The position numbers and the translations under genes are program-made. The notes beneath the pieces are model-generated. The model did not search any database, was not told the DNA's origin, and worked only from the letters and a program-made list of their open reading frames with translations. Positions 30,185 to 42,678 of a DNA stretch of 64,000 nt are shown here, in pieces. Position 1 is the first letter of the stretch; every line of letters starts with the position of its first letter. Source of the DNA: Citrobacter portucalensis (GTDB taxonomy: Bacteria; Pseudomonadota; Gammaproteobacteria; Enterobacterales; Enterobacteriaceae); contig NZ_MVFY01000003.1 of NCBI RefSeq assembly GCF_002042885.1, positions 248,001 to 312,000 on the forward strand, written 5' to 3'.

Positions 30185-30994
30185 CTATTTCTGACAGCGA
30201 CGACAATAGAACGTTGTACGCTGGGCGTGTTTTGTCGCAACAATCGGTGCGCCACATGCGTGGCAAGGTTCACCTTCTCTCCCATAGACCTGCAGCTCCT
30301 GGGCAAAATAGCCAGGCTTACCGTCACTTTGCAGAAAGTCCTTCAGCGTCGTCCCGCCCTGCTCGATAGAGCGCAGCAACACCGCCTTGATTACGCGTAC
30401 CAGCAATTCACACTCATCTTTCGACAATGATGACGCAAGACGGTCAGGATGAATCCCAGCCGCAAATAGCGACTCGCTGGCGTAGATATTACCCACACCC
30501 ACCACCAGCTTGTTATCCATCAGCCAGGGTTTAAGCGCCGTTTTCTTCTTCGCACATTTCTGCTGTAGATAATTGGCGTTGAAATCGTCGCTCAGCGGCT
30601 CAGGGCCAAGATGAGCGAGTACATTATGTCCATCCAGTTCTTTAGCCCACAGCCAGGCGCCAAAGCGACGGGGATCGGTATAACGCAGAACTTTGCCGTT
30701 GCTCATCACTAAGTCAACGTGGTCGTGCTTGTCTGCCGGAAGCTCTTCAGGAAGGATACGCAAGCTACCCGACATCCCCAGATGAATGATTATCCAGCCA
30801 TCCGCCAGTTCTAGCAGCAGGTATTTCGCGCGCCGCTGTACGCTGAGGACAGGTTGATCACTCAGACGATAGATTTCCTCAGATACTGGCCAACGCAAAC
30901 GACCGTTACGCACCGTCGCGTGCATAATCGTTGCCCCCACCAGATGCGGCTCAATACCACGGCGGCTGGTTTCGACTTCAGGTAATTCAGGCAT
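30185..30994 (-). CDS. mutM: Formamidopyrimidine-DNA glycosylase MutM (Fpg)
   Basis: Removes 8-oxoguanine and formamidopyrimidines from DNA and nicks the abasic site. 269 residues as in E. coli. The N-terminus [17 protein letters not shown] supplies the catalytic Pro and Glu; the beta-hairpin lysine lies in [11 protein letters not shown]; the H2TH segment includes [20 protein letters not shown]; and the C-terminal zinc finger is CHACG...CRRCQ. It is downstream of rpmBG in the same direction, behind a terminator, as in E. coli. Confidence 0.98.
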   Translation of the reverse strand: MPELPEVETSRRGIEPHLVGATIMHATVRNGRLRWPVSEEIYRLSDQPVLSVQRRAKYLLLELADGWIIIHLGMSGSLRILPEELPADKHDHVDLVMSNGKVLRYTDPRRFGAWLWAKELDGHNVLAHLGPEPLSDDFNANYLQQKCAKKKTALKPWLMDNKLVVGVGNIYASESLFAAGIHPDRLASSLSKDECELLVRVIKAVLLRSIEQGGTTLKDFLQSDGKPGYFAQELQVYGREGEPCHACGAPIVATKHAQRTTFYCRRCQK

Positions 30995-31047
30995 AGTATC
31001 TCCGGCGGTATGTCAGGTCTCATTAATATGGGGACGGCCAGAAAACA

Positions 31048-31075
31048 AAAAACCCCGCCGAGGCAGGGTTTTTCT
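31048..31075 (-). terminator. Rho-independent terminator after rpmBG
   Basis: Read leftward, AACCCTGCC-TCG-GCGGGGTT is a 9-bp stem (one G-U) followed by TTTTGTTTT. It lies 18 bp past the rpmG stop and may allow some read-through into mutM. Confidence 0.88.
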
Positions 31076-31092
31076 TTACATCAAAACGAAAA

Positions 31093-31263
<171 letters not shown>

Positions 31264-31280
31264 TTATTTCCTCTTAGTAC

Positions 31281-31538
<258 letters not shown>

Positions 31539-31722
31539 TTAGCTCGAGCTTCGTATGGGGTATTGGCGCCTCGTCAGGCTTCTCAGCCCGGTTATCGCAG
31601 TTCAATACACTTAATCTTTCAATGTTGCCTCGTCATTGGACGCAACAAGAATGATTTTGCGTATTTGCGAACTCTCGATTGCCAGGCCCAAATGCCAAAC
31701 CCGAGATTCTCAAAGGTGGCGT

Positions 31723-31751
31723 AGTATACGCTGAGTCAGCGATGTGCTCAA
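31723..31751 (-). promoter_or_regulatory. Sigma-70 promoter for rpmB-rpmG
   Basis: On the minus strand TTGAGC (31746-31751) and TATACT (31723-31728) are separated by exactly 17 bp. It lies between radC and rpmB, leaving a leader of about 200 bases before rpmB. Confidence 0.7.
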
Positions 31752-31793
31752 GTCCCGAACAGACAAAGATCCCGATGGATCGCGTAAAGTGCG

Positions 31794-32459
31794 TTAAATC
31801 CAACCGCGTTCCGCAAAAGAAACGTACTCTCCGCGCCCAATGACCAGATGATCAAGCACCCGGATATCCATGAACTGACAGCATTTCACAACACGCTCGG
31901 TGATGAGTTTATCTGCTTTACTCGGCTCTGCACACCCCGAAGGGTGATTATGCGCAAGGATCACCGCAGAAGCATTCATTTTTATCGCTTCACGGACAAT
32001 TTCTCTCGGATGCACCTCGACATGGCTAAGCGTACCGGAAAAAAGTTTGCTGTGTTTAATCACGCGATGTTGAGAATCCATAAAGATCACCAGAAAGATC
32101 TCGCGTTCCTCTTGCGAAAGCTGACTTTGCAGAAATTCACGCGCCATTTCCGGACTAAGTAGAGCACGCTCCTCTATCATTCGCACGTTGTAGTAGCGTC
32201 TTGCCAGCTCCGCAATCCCCTTCAACTGTGCGTACTTCGCGATACCGATTCCCTGAACATAGCTAAAATCCATGTAATCAGCAGACAGCAGACCATACAG
32301 CGACTCAAAATGCTGAAGCATCTCTTTCGCCAGCGTAAGCACATCTTTACCCTGCATGCCGGTACGTAAAAAAAGAGCCAAAAGCTCAACATCGGTCAGA
32401 GAACTGGCCCCCTGCGCCAACAGCTTTTCCCGGGGCATCATACTTCCTGTATTTTCCAT
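31794..32459 (-). CDS. radC: RadC family JAB1/MPN-domain protein
   Basis: 221 residues from the ATG preceded by GAGGGAG, a near-perfect ribosome site; a longer frame adds 13 residues and was rejected. An N-terminal helix-hairpin-helix part ([40 protein letters not shown]) precedes a metal-binding MPN+ domain with [12 protein letters not shown] and the JAMM motif [17 protein letters not shown]. The family was once linked to radiation resistance, but its cellular role is not settled. It lies divergent from coaBC. The N-terminal ten residues differ from E. coli. Confidence 0.94.
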   Translation of the reverse strand: MENTGSMMPREKLLAQGASSLTDVELLALFLRTGMQGKDVLTLAKEMLQHFESLYGLLSADYMDFSYVQGIGIAKYAQLKGIAELARRYYNVRMIEERALLSPEMAREFLQSQLSQEEREIFLVIFMDSQHRVIKHSKLFSGTLSHVEVHPREIVREAIKMNASAVILAHNHPSGCAEPSKADKLITERVVKCCQFMDIRVLDHLVIGRGEYVSFAERGWI

Positions 32460-32630
32460 GCTTCTCCCTCCTCTCGCGTCCGCATAGTGGCATAACACCG
32501 ACGGTGAATCGACGTGCTGTTTTCACTTCTTCGTAGCGCCTCGCAAAGTGGAGTACGGTCAAAAGCACGACAAATTGCGGATTGTGATAAAATATCCGCC
32601 TTCTGGTGAAACCCAACAGGAAAGATCATG

Positions 32631-33851
32631 ATGAGCCTGGCCGGTAAAAAAATCGTACTTGGCGTCAGTGGTGGTATTGCTGCGTACAAGACCCCTGAGT
32701 TGGTGCGTCGTTTACGGGAACGCGGCGCTGACGTCCGCGTGGCGATGACCGAAGCGGCAAAAGCATTTATTACTCCCCTGAGTTTACAGGCGGTTTCAGG
32801 TTATCCCGTTTCCGACAGCCTGCTTGACCCCGCAGCCGAAGCCGCGATGGGCCACATTGAGCTGGGAAAATGGGCCGATTTGGTCATCCTGGCACCCGCT
32901 ACAGCAGACCTGATTGCTCGTGTCGCCGCAGGTATGGCCAACGACCTGGTGTCAACGATTTGTCTGGCAACGCCTGCTCCTGTTGCTGTACTGCCAGCCA
33001 TGAACCAGCAGATGTATCGCGCTGCCGCGACCCAGCACAATCTGGGTATTCTTGCCTCACGCGGTTTGCTCATTTGGGGTCCTGACAGCGGTAGTCAGGC
33101 ATGTGGTGATATCGGCCCTGGACGTATGCTGGATCCGTTAACGATTGTGGATATGGCGGCAGAACATTTTTCACCTGTCAACGATCTGCAACATCTCAAC
33201 ATCATGATTACGGCGGGCCCGACGCGTGAACCGCTTGATCCCGTGCGTTATATTTCCAACCACAGTTCCGGGAAGATGGGGTTTGCGATCGCGGCCGCTG
33301 CCGCAAAGCGCGGTGCAAACGTCACACTGGTATCGGGTCCGGTTTCGTTATCCACACCACCATTTGTTCAGCGGGTTGATGTGATGACCGCGCTGGAAAT
33401 GGAAGCCGCTGTGCAATCTGCGGTTCAACAACAGCATATTTTTATCGGTTGCGCTGCAGTCGCTGATTATCGCGCTGAAACTGTCGCCCACGAAAAAATA
33501 AAAAAACAAGCGACGCAGGGTGATGAATTAACAGTAAAAATGGTCAAAAACCCGGACATTATCGCCGGTGTTGCCGCACTGGATGCTAACCGTCCTTTTG
33601 TCGTTGGGTTTGCCGCCGAAACAAATAATGTGGAAGAATATGCCCGGCAAAAACGCATCCGCAAAAACCTTGATGTGATCTGTGCGAACGACGTTTCGCT
33701 GTCAACTCAAGGGTTTAACAGCGATAGCAACGCATTACACCTTTTTTGGCAGGATGGAGACAAAGTCTTACCGCTTGAGCGTAAAGAACTCCTGGGCCAA
33801 TTATTACTCGACGAGATCGTGACCCGTTATGATGAAAAAAATCGACGTTAA
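32631..33851 (+). CDS. coaBC: Bifunctional CoaBC (phosphopantothenoylcysteine synthetase/decarboxylase)
   Basis: Second and third steps of coenzyme A synthesis. 406 residues from the second of two adjacent ATGs; the first (32628) is equally possible. The FMN-binding CoaC half (1-190) has [20 protein letters not shown], the catalytic His in [22 protein letters not shown] and the active-site cysteine in [13 protein letters not shown]. The CoaB half (about 190-406) has [26 protein letters not shown] and the key lysine region HEKIKKQ. It overlaps dut by 23 bp. Confidence 0.97.
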   Translation: MSLAGKKIVLGVSGGIAAYKTPELVRRLRERGADVRVAMTEAAKAFITPLSLQAVSGYPVSDSLLDPAAEAAMGHIELGKWADLVILAPATADLIARVAAGMANDLVSTICLATPAPVAVLPAMNQQMYRAAATQHNLGILASRGLLIWGPDSGSQACGDIGPGRMLDPLTIVDMAAEHFSPVNDLQHLNIMITAGPTREPLDPVRYISNHSSGKMGFAIAAAAAKRGANVTLVSGPVSLSTPPFVQRVDVMTALEMEAAVQSAVQQQHIFIGCAAVADYRAETVAHEKIKKQATQGDELTVKMVKNPDIIAGVAALDANRPFVVGFAAETNNVEEYARQKRIRKNLDVICANDVSLSTQGFNSDSNALHLFWQDGDKVLPLERKELLGQLLLDEIVTRYDEKNRR

Positions 33852-34287
33852 GATTCTGGACCCGCGCGTAGGGCAACAATTTCCGCTCCCGACGTACGCC
33901 ACTTCTGGTTCTGCCGGACTTGACCTGCGTGCTTGTCTTGATGACGCCGTAGAGCTGGCGCCGGGCGCAACAACGCTGGTGCCAACCGGGTTAGCTATCC
34001 ACATTGCCGATCCTTCTCTGGCAGCGGTAATGCTCCCCCGCTCCGGGCTGGGCCATAAGCACGGTATCGTGCTGGGCAATCTGGTTGGTTTGATTGATTC
34101 CGACTACCAGGGCCAACTGATGGTGTCCGTCTGGAACCGTGGTCAGGACAGCTTCACTATTGAGCCGGGCGAACGTATCGCGCAGATGGTATTTGTACCG
34201 GTCGTGCAGGCTGAATTTAATCTGGTGGAAGAGTTTGAAGCCACCGATCGTGGCGAAGGTGGCTTCGGCCATTCCGGGCGCAAGTAA
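33829..34287 (+). CDS. dut: dUTP diphosphatase Dut
   Basis: Hydrolyses dUTP to dUMP and pyrophosphate, keeping uracil out of DNA and feeding thymidylate synthesis. 152 residues. The five trimeric dUTPase motifs are in order: [34 protein letters not shown] with the catalytic Asp, [10 protein letters not shown], and the C-terminal [11 protein letters not shown] arm. It overlaps the coaBC end by 23 bp, so it is probably translated from the same mRNA; slmA follows after 116 bp. Confidence 0.98.
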   Translation: MMKKIDVKILDPRVGQQFPLPTYATSGSAGLDLRACLDDAVELAPGATTLVPTGLAIHIADPSLAAVMLPRSGLGHKHGIVLGNLVGLIDSDYQGQLMVSVWNRGQDSFTIEPGERIAQMVFVPVVQAEFNLVEEFEATDRGEGGFGHSGRK

Positions 34288-34328
34288 CCCGCAGAAAAGC
34301 ATCCCATAGCGTAATAACGCAATAACAC

Positions 34329-34350
34329 ACCGCAAACAACAGTTTGCGGT
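34329..34350. promoter_or_regulatory. Hairpin in the dut-slmA gap
   Basis: ACCGCAAAC-AACA-GTTTGCGGT is a perfect 9-bp stem with a 4-base loop, and flanking CACAC/GTGTG can extend it. There is no T run, so it is not a typical terminator; it may stabilise or process the dut-slmA transcript. Confidence 0.5.
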
Positions 34351-34403
34351 CGCTGTGTGGATGCCTGCCTGGCAAGAGCTTATTTTCAGGGGTATTTTGT
34401 AAC

Positions 34404-35000
34404 ATGGTAGAAAAGCAAACTGCGAAAAGGAATCGTCGCGAAGAAATACTTCAGTCTCTGGCACTGATGCTTGAGTCCAGCGATGGTAGCCAACGCATCA
34501 CCACAGCAAAGCTGGCAGCCTCAGTTGGCGTATCCGAAGCGGCATTGTATCGCCATTTCCCCAGCAAGACCCGTATGTTCGATAGCCTGATTGAGTTTAT
34601 CGAAGATAGTCTGATTACGCGTATCAATCTGATTTTGAAAGATGAAAAAGACACCAACGCGCGTCTGCGTCTGATCGTTCTGCTGATTTTAGGGTTTGGT
34701 GAGCGTAATCCAGGCCTGACACGAATTCTGACCGGACACGCGTTGATGTTCGAGCAAGACCGTCTGCAAGGTCGCATTAACCAACTTTTTGAGCGCATTG
34801 AAGCGCAGTTGCGCCAGGTTCTGCGCGAAAAAAGAATGCGTGAAGGTGAAGGCTACACCGTGGATGAAACGCTGCTGGCCAGCCAGTTACTGGCTTTCTG
34901 CGAAGGTATGCTGTCCCGGTTTGTACGTAGTGAATTTAAATACCGCCCAACGGATGATTTTGACACCCGCTGGCCGTTGGTTGCCGCTCAATTGCAGTAG
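34404..35000 (+). CDS. slmA: Nucleoid occlusion factor SlmA
   Basis: TetR-family DNA-binding protein that binds chromosomal sites and FtsZ to block septa over the nucleoid. 198 residues from the ATG matching E. coli; the upstream open frame to 34344 was not used. The helix-turn-helix (about 30-55) reads [20 protein letters not shown], then [14 protein letters not shown]; the C-terminal helical dimer domain contains [20 protein letters not shown]. Confidence 0.97.
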   Translation: MVEKQTAKRNRREEILQSLALMLESSDGSQRITTAKLAASVGVSEAALYRHFPSKTRMFDSLIEFIEDSLITRINLILKDEKDTNARLRLIVLLILGFGERNPGLTRILTGHALMFEQDRLQGRINQLFERIEAQLRQVLREKRMREGEGYTVDETLLASQLLAFCEGMLSRFVRSEFKYRPTDDFDTRWPLVAAQLQ

Positions 35001-35009
35001 CGATTTCGT

Positions 35010-35060
35010 CTTGTCCGGCCTACGGAGTTACGTAGGCCGGACAAGCGCAGCGCCATCCGG
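35010..35060. repeat. REP/BIME element between slmA and pyrE
   Basis: CTTGTCCGGCCTACG and CGTAGGCCGGACAAG form a perfect 15-bp stem around GAGTTA, followed by GCGCAGCGCCATCCGGCA, a second REP half. It lies between converging genes, the usual REP position, with the pyrE stop 7 bp further. Confidence 0.9.
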
Positions 35061-35066
35061 CAGTTC

Positions 35067-35708
35067 TTAAACGCCGTACGCTTCGCGATAGGCCCGTACT
35101 GCCACCAGATGCTCCGCCATCTCTGGCTTCTCTTCCAGATACGCAATCAGATCTTTCAGGGTAATGATAGAAATCACCTTGCAGCCATAATCGCGTTCCA
35201 CTTCCTGAATCGCGGAAATCTCGCCGCGACCGCGTTCCTGACGATCGAGAGAAATCAGTACCCCCGCCAGAGTGGCGCCATTCGCCTGAATAATCTCCAT
35301 CGACTCACGAATAGCCGTACCTGCGGTGATAACATCATCCACCAGCATCACGCGTCCCTCAAGTGCGCTACCTACCAGATTACCGCCTTCGCCATGGGTC
35401 TTCGCCTCTTTGCGGTTAAAGCAGTACGGCATATCTTTATCGTGATGTTCCGCAAGTGCTACAGCCGTAGTAGTCGCAATCGGAATACCTTTGTAGGCAG
35501 GGCCAAACAGCAAATCGAACTCAATACCGGAATCCACCAGCGCTTCGGCATAAAAACGGCCTAACAGTGCCAGGTCGCGCCCGGTATTAAACAGCCCGGC
35601 GTTGAAGAAATAGGGGCTTTTGCGCCCGGATTTCAGCGTAAATTCGCCAAACTTTAGTACCTGCTTGCTAAGCGCAAACTCAATAAACTGGCGCTGATAC
35701 GGTTTCAT
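35067..35708 (-). CDS. pyrE: Orotate phosphoribosyltransferase PyrE
   Basis: Fifth step of de novo pyrimidine synthesis: orotate + PRPP to OMP. 213 residues from the ATG with GGAG 9 bases upstream; five upstream codons in frame were rejected. Features: [54 protein letters not shown] as the flexible loop, and the PRPP-binding [17 protein letters not shown]. Preceded by an attenuator after rph. Confidence 0.98.
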   Translation of the reverse strand: MKPYQRQFIEFALSKQVLKFGEFTLKSGRKSPYFFNAGLFNTGRDLALLGRFYAEALVDSGIEFDLLFGPAYKGIPIATTTAVALAEHHDKDMPYCFNRKEAKTHGEGGNLVGSALEGRVMLVDDVITAGTAIRESMEIIQANGATLAGVLISLDRQERGRGEISAIQEVERDYGCKVISIITLKDLIAYLEEKPEMAEHLVAVRAYREAYGV

Positions 35709-35738
35709 GGATTCGCTCCTCATCTCACTTTATTACAG

Positions 35739-35769
35739 ACAAAAAAAAGGCGACTCATCAGTCGCCTTT
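35739..35769 (-). terminator. pyrE attenuator (rph-pyrE)
   Basis: Read leftward, AAAGGCGACT-GAT-GAGTCGCCTTT followed by eight T forms a strong intrinsic terminator between the rph stop and pyrE. In E. coli the same structure couples pyrE expression to UTP level through translation of the end of rph. Confidence 0.92.
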
Positions 35770-35773
35770 AAAA

Positions 35774-36490
35774 TCAATTTTCTAACGCCGCCTTCTGCGT
35801 CGCTACAATGGATTCGATTCCCCCTCGGGCCAATGCCAGTAGGGTGAGAAGTTCTTCATGGCTGAACGGTTCGCCTTCCGCCGTACCCTGAACCTCTATA
35901 ATGCGACCGTCTTCAGTCATCACCACGTTCATGTCAGTTTCTGCCGCTGAATCCTCAACGTACTCCAGATCACAGAGCGCTTCACCATTGACAATCCCCA
36001 CGGAAACCGCGGCAACCATCCCTTTCATCGGGTTAGTTTTCAGCTTACCGCTCGCCACCAGCTTGTTCAGCGCATCCGCCAACGCAACGCATGCGCCAGT
36101 AATCGATGCAGTACGCGTACCGCCATCTGCCTGAATAACATCACAGTCCAGCGTAATAGTGAATTCACCGAGTGTCTTCAGGTCAACGGCGGCGCGCAGC
36201 GCACGAGCGATCAGGCGCTGGATTTCCATGGTACGGCCGCCCTGCTTACCTTTCGCCGCTTCACGGGCGTTACGGGTGTGCGTGGCGCGTGGCAGCATGC
36301 CATATTCTGCGGTGATCCAGCCCTGGCCCTGACCTTTCAAAAAACGTGGGACGCCTTCATCAATAGAAGCGGTACACAGCACTTTGGTATCACCAAATTC
36401 GACCAGCACGGAGCCTTCAGCGTGTTTTGTATAATTACGGGTCAGGGTGACGGGACGCACCTGATTGGCACTACGACCTGCTGGACGCAT
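35774..36490 (-). CDS. rph: Ribonuclease PH, intact
   Basis: Phosphate-dependent 3'-5' exoribonuclease trimming tRNA precursors. 238 residues from the ATG, the full length; E. coli K-12 strains carry a frameshifted rph-1, which is not the case here. Features: [40 protein letters not shown] with the catalytic aspartates and phosphate site, [17 protein letters not shown] and [20 protein letters not shown]. Its stop lies 5 bp before the pyrE attenuator, so ribosomes finishing rph can affect termination. Confidence 0.97.
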   Translation of the reverse strand: MRPAGRSANQVRPVTLTRNYTKHAEGSVLVEFGDTKVLCTASIDEGVPRFLKGQGQGWITAEYGMLPRATHTRNAREAAKGKQGGRTMEIQRLIARALRAAVDLKTLGEFTITLDCDVIQADGGTRTASITGACVALADALNKLVASGKLKTNPMKGMVAAVSVGIVNGEALCDLEYVEDSAAETDMNVVMTEDGRIIEVQGTAEGEPFSHEELLTLLALARGGIESIVATQKAALEN

Positions 36491-36526
36491 GATAAAATCT
36501 CCGGCTTGAAACGAATGTGGCTGCGC

Positions 36527-36582
36527 ATTATACGGACTTCCGACGGTTATTCCTATCCTGACAAGACGTGGATGGCTATAAT
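36527..36582. promoter_or_regulatory. Back-to-back -10 boxes for rph and yicC
   Basis: A perfect TATAAT lies on each strand: minus 36527-36532, 37 bp before rph, and plus 36577-36582, 34 bp before yicC. Neither has a good -35 at 16-18 bp, so strength is uncertain, but placement in the 125-bp divergent gap suits both genes. Confidence 0.5.
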
Positions 36583-36615
36583 CCTCCCATCTCATCTTTA
36601 AAAACAGGAACGTCT

Positions 36616-37479
36616 ATGATCCGCAGCATGACCGCCTACGCCCGGCGTGAAATCAAGGGTGAATGGGGTAGCGCAACCTGGGAAATGCGCTCGGTAAACC
36701 AGCGTTATCTGGAAACTTATTTTCGCCTGCCGGAGCAGTTCCGTAGTCTCGAACCCGTTGTTCGCGAACGTATTCGCACGCGTCTGACGCGCGGTAAAGT
36801 CGAATGTACCCTGCGTTTTGAGCCTGATGCCAGCGCGCAAGGCGAGCTGATTCTGAATGAAAAACTCGCTAAACAGCTCGTTAGCGCTGCTAACTGGGTC
36901 AAAATGCAGAGCGATGAAGGTGAAATCAACCCGGTTGATATCCTGCGCTGGCCAGGCGTAATGGCTGCCCAGGAGCAGGATCTGGACGCCATTGCCGCCG
37001 AAATCCTCGCCGCGCTTGACGGTACGCTGGATGACTTCATCGTTGCGCGTGAAACCGAAGGTCAGGCGCTGAAAGCGCTGATCGAGCAGCGTCTGGAAGG
37101 CGTCAGCGCTGAAGTCACAAAAGTGCGTGCTCATATGCCGGAAATCCTGCAATGGCAGCGCGAGCGTCTGGTAGCCAAACTGGAAGACGCCCAGGTGCAG
37201 TTGGAAAATAACCGCCTTGAGCAAGAGTTGGTGCTGATGGCGCAACGTATCGATGTGGCGGAAGAATTAGATCGCCTGGAAGCCCACGTCAAAGAAACCT
37301 ACAACATTCTGAAGAAAAAAGAGGCGGTTGGCCGTCGTCTGGACTTCATGATGCAGGAATTCAACCGTGAGTCGAACACTCTGGCATCGAAGTCTATCAA
37401 TGCCGAAGTGACGAATTCCGCGATTGAACTGAAGGTACTGATCGAGCAAATGCGCGAGCAGATTCAGAATATCGAGTAA
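36616..37479 (+). CDS. yicC: YicC family protein (predicted endoribonuclease)
   Basis: 287 residues from the ATG preceded by CAGGA, as in E. coli. The conserved N-terminal domain starts MIRSMTAYARREIKGEWGSA with MRSVNQRYLETYFRLPEQFR; the C-terminal DUF1732 part has QELVLMAQRIDVAEELDRLE and RRLDFMMQEFNRESNTLASK followed by SINAEVT. Family members are reported as endoribonucleases, and E. coli YicC has been linked to degradation of the small RNA RyhB. Divergent from rph. Confidence 0.95.
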   Translation: MIRSMTAYARREIKGEWGSATWEMRSVNQRYLETYFRLPEQFRSLEPVVRERIRTRLTRGKVECTLRFEPDASAQGELILNEKLAKQLVSAANWVKMQSDEGEINPVDILRWPGVMAAQEQDLDAIAAEILAALDGTLDDFIVARETEGQALKALIEQRLEGVSAEVTKVRAHMPEILQWQRERLVAKLEDAQVQLENNRLEQELVLMAQRIDVAEELDRLEAHVKETYNILKKKEAVGRRLDFMMQEFNRESNTLASKSINAEVTNSAIELKVLIEQMREQIQNIE

Positions 37480-37514
37480 TTTTGCGTACCATACCTATGC
37501 TATCGTAAAGCACA

Positions 37515-37541
37515 GGATAGCCTGCTAAATGCGGGCTATCC
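37515..37541. terminator. Hairpin between yicC and the converging unknown pair
   Basis: GGATAGCC and GGCTATCC form a perfect 8-bp stem around an 11-base loop, 35 bp after yicC. There is only a weak T tract on either side, so termination efficiency is unclear. Confidence 0.5.
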
Positions 37542-37581
37542 CTACCGCCAATAAGTGCTGATTGATATAAAATTGGAGTAA

Positions 37582-38022
37582 TTATTTATCTGGCATATAT
37601 TTGTCGTTATAAAGACTCTTCAGAATATCAACCCGAACAGCGTTGCTGCTGTTCATATTCACAACTGTCAGTACTTCATCAGATCCCCTGAGGCGCCAAC
37701 ATTCTGCCTCTATATCGCATTTTTCCTGTTTTTCATAGCCCGCCATTGAGAGATATTCACTAATTTTCCACGTATCCTTGGTATTATAGAACGTCACACT
37801 CCATACATCAGCCTTAGGGCCAGAAATGTTCGTATAATTAAAGTCATACACTTGGGATATTCTCGGCATTTTTTTTAAAACTTGGGGAGTGTAATAATCA
37901 TATTTGGCTCTATCAAACTCTGAATATTGTGCGTTACCTGCAAGTCTCATTTTAATATTAGGCCAGAAATAAGAGCTGCATATAGCTATTACCATCAGCA
38001 CTATTATGACTGCCTGTTTCAT
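37582..38022 (-). CDS. Small membrane-anchored or exported protein of unknown function
   Basis: 146 residues from an ATG preceded by AAGGGAAAC; a longer frame would overlap the upstream gene and was rejected. One N-terminal hydrophobic segment (about 4-20, VIIVLMVIAICSSYFW) acts as signal or anchor, and the rest is a small globular domain with three cysteines (two in CDIEAEC) rich in Asp, Tyr and Trp. No family recognised. It follows the 223-residue gene by 13 bp and is probably co-transcribed. The pair fills the yicC-yicG interval that holds dinD in E. coli K-12 and has lower GC than its neighbours. Confidence 0.65.
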   Translation of the reverse strand: MKQAVIIVLMVIAICSSYFWPNIKMRLAGNAQYSEFDRAKYDYYTPQVLKKMPRISQVYDFNYTNISGPKADVWSVTFYNTKDTWKISEYLSMAGYEKQEKCDIEAECWRLRGSDEVLTVVNMNSSNAVRVDILKSLYNDKYMPDK

Positions 38023-38035
38023 ATGTTTCCCTTTT

Positions 38036-38707
38036 TTACCAGTTAACGACCGTTCCATCTCTGGAAACTATTTTAACGTTACCAGAACTGAAGTCACTGT
38101 AAGGTATCACTGTTCTCATGAATGAGGGTAAAACACCTTTTACAGGAAGAGCTAAAGCTGATTTCATCGGTTCGGGAAATAAAATCGGTTGGAATGAGGT
38201 GTTTTTAAAAGAGCCGATTGGACCATAATAATCCCAACGTCTGAGGGCTTCCTCTTTGCTGACGGGCTGCAATAGCGGGAATGGGTTACTATATGAGAAG
38301 ACGCGGTAGAATCCCAGCAAATCGGATACTAAATCCTCACCACTGAAACCGCTGTCGGTGTAAAGATAAAAGGGGAAATTTGACTGTAAACCTTCAAAAC
38401 GATGAGCAAGCGCCATCATCATGGAAAGCGCTATACTATATCGTTCAAATAAGCTGCGCCCTTTTCTAATTCTCCATCTGATAAACTTCCCAATTGTGAG
38501 GCCTCCTCTTCCCATGCTTTGAGTGTATTTTACATCGTAATAATCCTTTCCTGAATGCTCGCCTTGATGCATATCCGAGAGTAACTTTCTGACATCATCT
38601 CCTCGAGCGTGTCCCATATCTACCCACCCCAAAACTTCGGTGTAGATTATCCCGCTTCTTAAAATTCCAGCCTCTCTGCCATCCTGAATTTCCTCTCTTA
38701 CGCTCAT
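38036..38707 (-). CDS. Protein of unknown function with a GHARGDD motif
   Basis: 223 residues from the ATG with GGAG 8 bases upstream; a GTG 3 codons earlier is possible. No signal peptide or clear membrane segment. The N-terminal part has IIYTEVLGWVDMGHARGDDV with a conserved-looking Glu, Trp, Asp and His-Arg set; the middle has RYSIALSMMMALAHRFEGLQ and YLYTDSGFSGEDLVSDLLGF. The spacing of Glu, Asp and His might suggest an enzyme, and resemblance to DUF4056-type proteins is only a faint recollection. First of a two-gene unit with the 146-residue protein; a toxin/immunity or effector pair is possible but unsupported. Confidence 0.65.
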   Translation of the reverse strand: MSVREEIQDGREAGILRSGIIYTEVLGWVDMGHARGDDVRKLLSDMHQGEHSGKDYYDVKYTQSMGRGGLTIGKFIRWRIRKGRSLFERYSIALSMMMALAHRFEGLQSNFPFYLYTDSGFSGEDLVSDLLGFYRVFSYSNPFPLLQPVSKEEALRRWDYYGPIGSFKNTSFQPILFPEPMKSALALPVKGVLPSFMRTVIPYSDFSSGNVKIVSRDGTVVNW

Positions 38708-38716
38708 GTCTATCAC

Positions 38717-39151
38717 TCCGACTCACTTAATGCTGAAAATTTTGCTGTAAATGCGCCTACACGCATAGAGGCGATAGCTGAGGGGAACCATTTTTCAGAA
38801 TAGAAGCCGCTGCATATCAGAGTTTACTCAGGATGACGTCCCTAATGGCTTCTAGAGTGTCAACTTGTCCTATGGTCGGGGGGATAGTTTGATGAAATAT
38901 CATACGTGGCTCGCCAGTAAACGGCGGCGCTACGCGTTTTTTCCGATGAGCATGTTTATAACCTCTCACTACGCATTATATTTTCTCATCATTTATCAAC
39001 ATCATTAATATCATGATATCGCATATCATATGGCATTTTCGCCAAACCAGCATTAGCTGTAGTTATTAAAATCACTTCACCTTAGAAAATCTCAATCGTG
39101 ACAAGGCGCACAAATCGTTAACCTTAGCCCCCAGCAAATCAGGGGGAATGC
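38717..39151. other. Mostly non-coding gap before yicG
   Basis: About 435 bp. It contains the short leftward frame at 38817-38969 and then an AT-rich stretch with near-palindromic runs such as ATATCATGATATCGCATATCATATG (split 39011-39031 region). No promoter could be assigned confidently and no RNA gene is recognised. Confidence 0.4.
38817..38969 (-). pseudogene. Possible 3' remnant of a truncated gene (50 codons)
   Basis: A leftward frame, GTG at the 5' end and TGA stop, reads like real protein: RKKRVAPPFTGEPRMIFHQT, then IPPTIGQVDTLEAIRDVILS. There is no ribosome site at the GTG and nothing coding upstream, so it is best seen as the surviving C-terminus of a lost gene. It lies 110 bp before the unknown pair on the same strand, suggesting an earlier, larger accessory block. 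Confidence 0.35.
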
Positions 39152-41517
<2,366 letters not shown>

Positions 41518-41622
41518 TCATCCTGCGAACAGCTTTCCGGACATTTGCATGTATTGCTGCAAATCACCGATAAAACAGGAAACTGGTACGCAAAACGCAA
41601 TAAACATGCGCAAAAAGTGTGA

Positions 41623-42330
<708 letters not shown>

Positions 42331-42384
42331 ACCCACATTCAGTATCATGCCCAGTCATTTCTTCACCTGTGGAGCATTTTAAGT

Positions 42385-42660
42385 ATGGCACGCGTAACTG
42401 TTCAGGACGCTGTAGAGAAAATTGGTAACCGTTTTGACCTGGTACTGGTCGCCGCGCGTCGCGCTCGTCAGATGCAGGTAGGCGGAAAGGATCCGCTCGT
42501 ACCGGAAGAAAACGATAAAACTACCGTTATCGCGCTGCGCGAAATCGAAGAAGGTCTGATCAACAACCAGATCCTCGACGTGCGTGAGCGCCAGGAACAG
42601 CAAGAGCAGGAAGCCGCTGAATTACAAGCCGTTACCGCTATTGCTGAAGGTCGTCGTTAA
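42385..42660 (+). CDS. rpoZ: RNA polymerase omega subunit
   Basis: 91-residue subunit that binds the beta-prime C-terminus and forms part of one ppGpp site on RNA polymerase. Same length as E. coli. The N-terminus [20 protein letters not shown] and [13 protein letters not shown] are family signatures; the C-terminus is glutamate- and glutamine-rich. It lies 18 bp before spoT. Confidence 0.98.
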
Positions 42661-42678
42661 TCACAAAGCGGGTCGCCC

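Noticed and set aside
38740-38790. LexA box left from a lost dinD
   Set aside because: CTGT...ACAC occurs, but the spacing and second half do not match CTGT-N8-ACAG.
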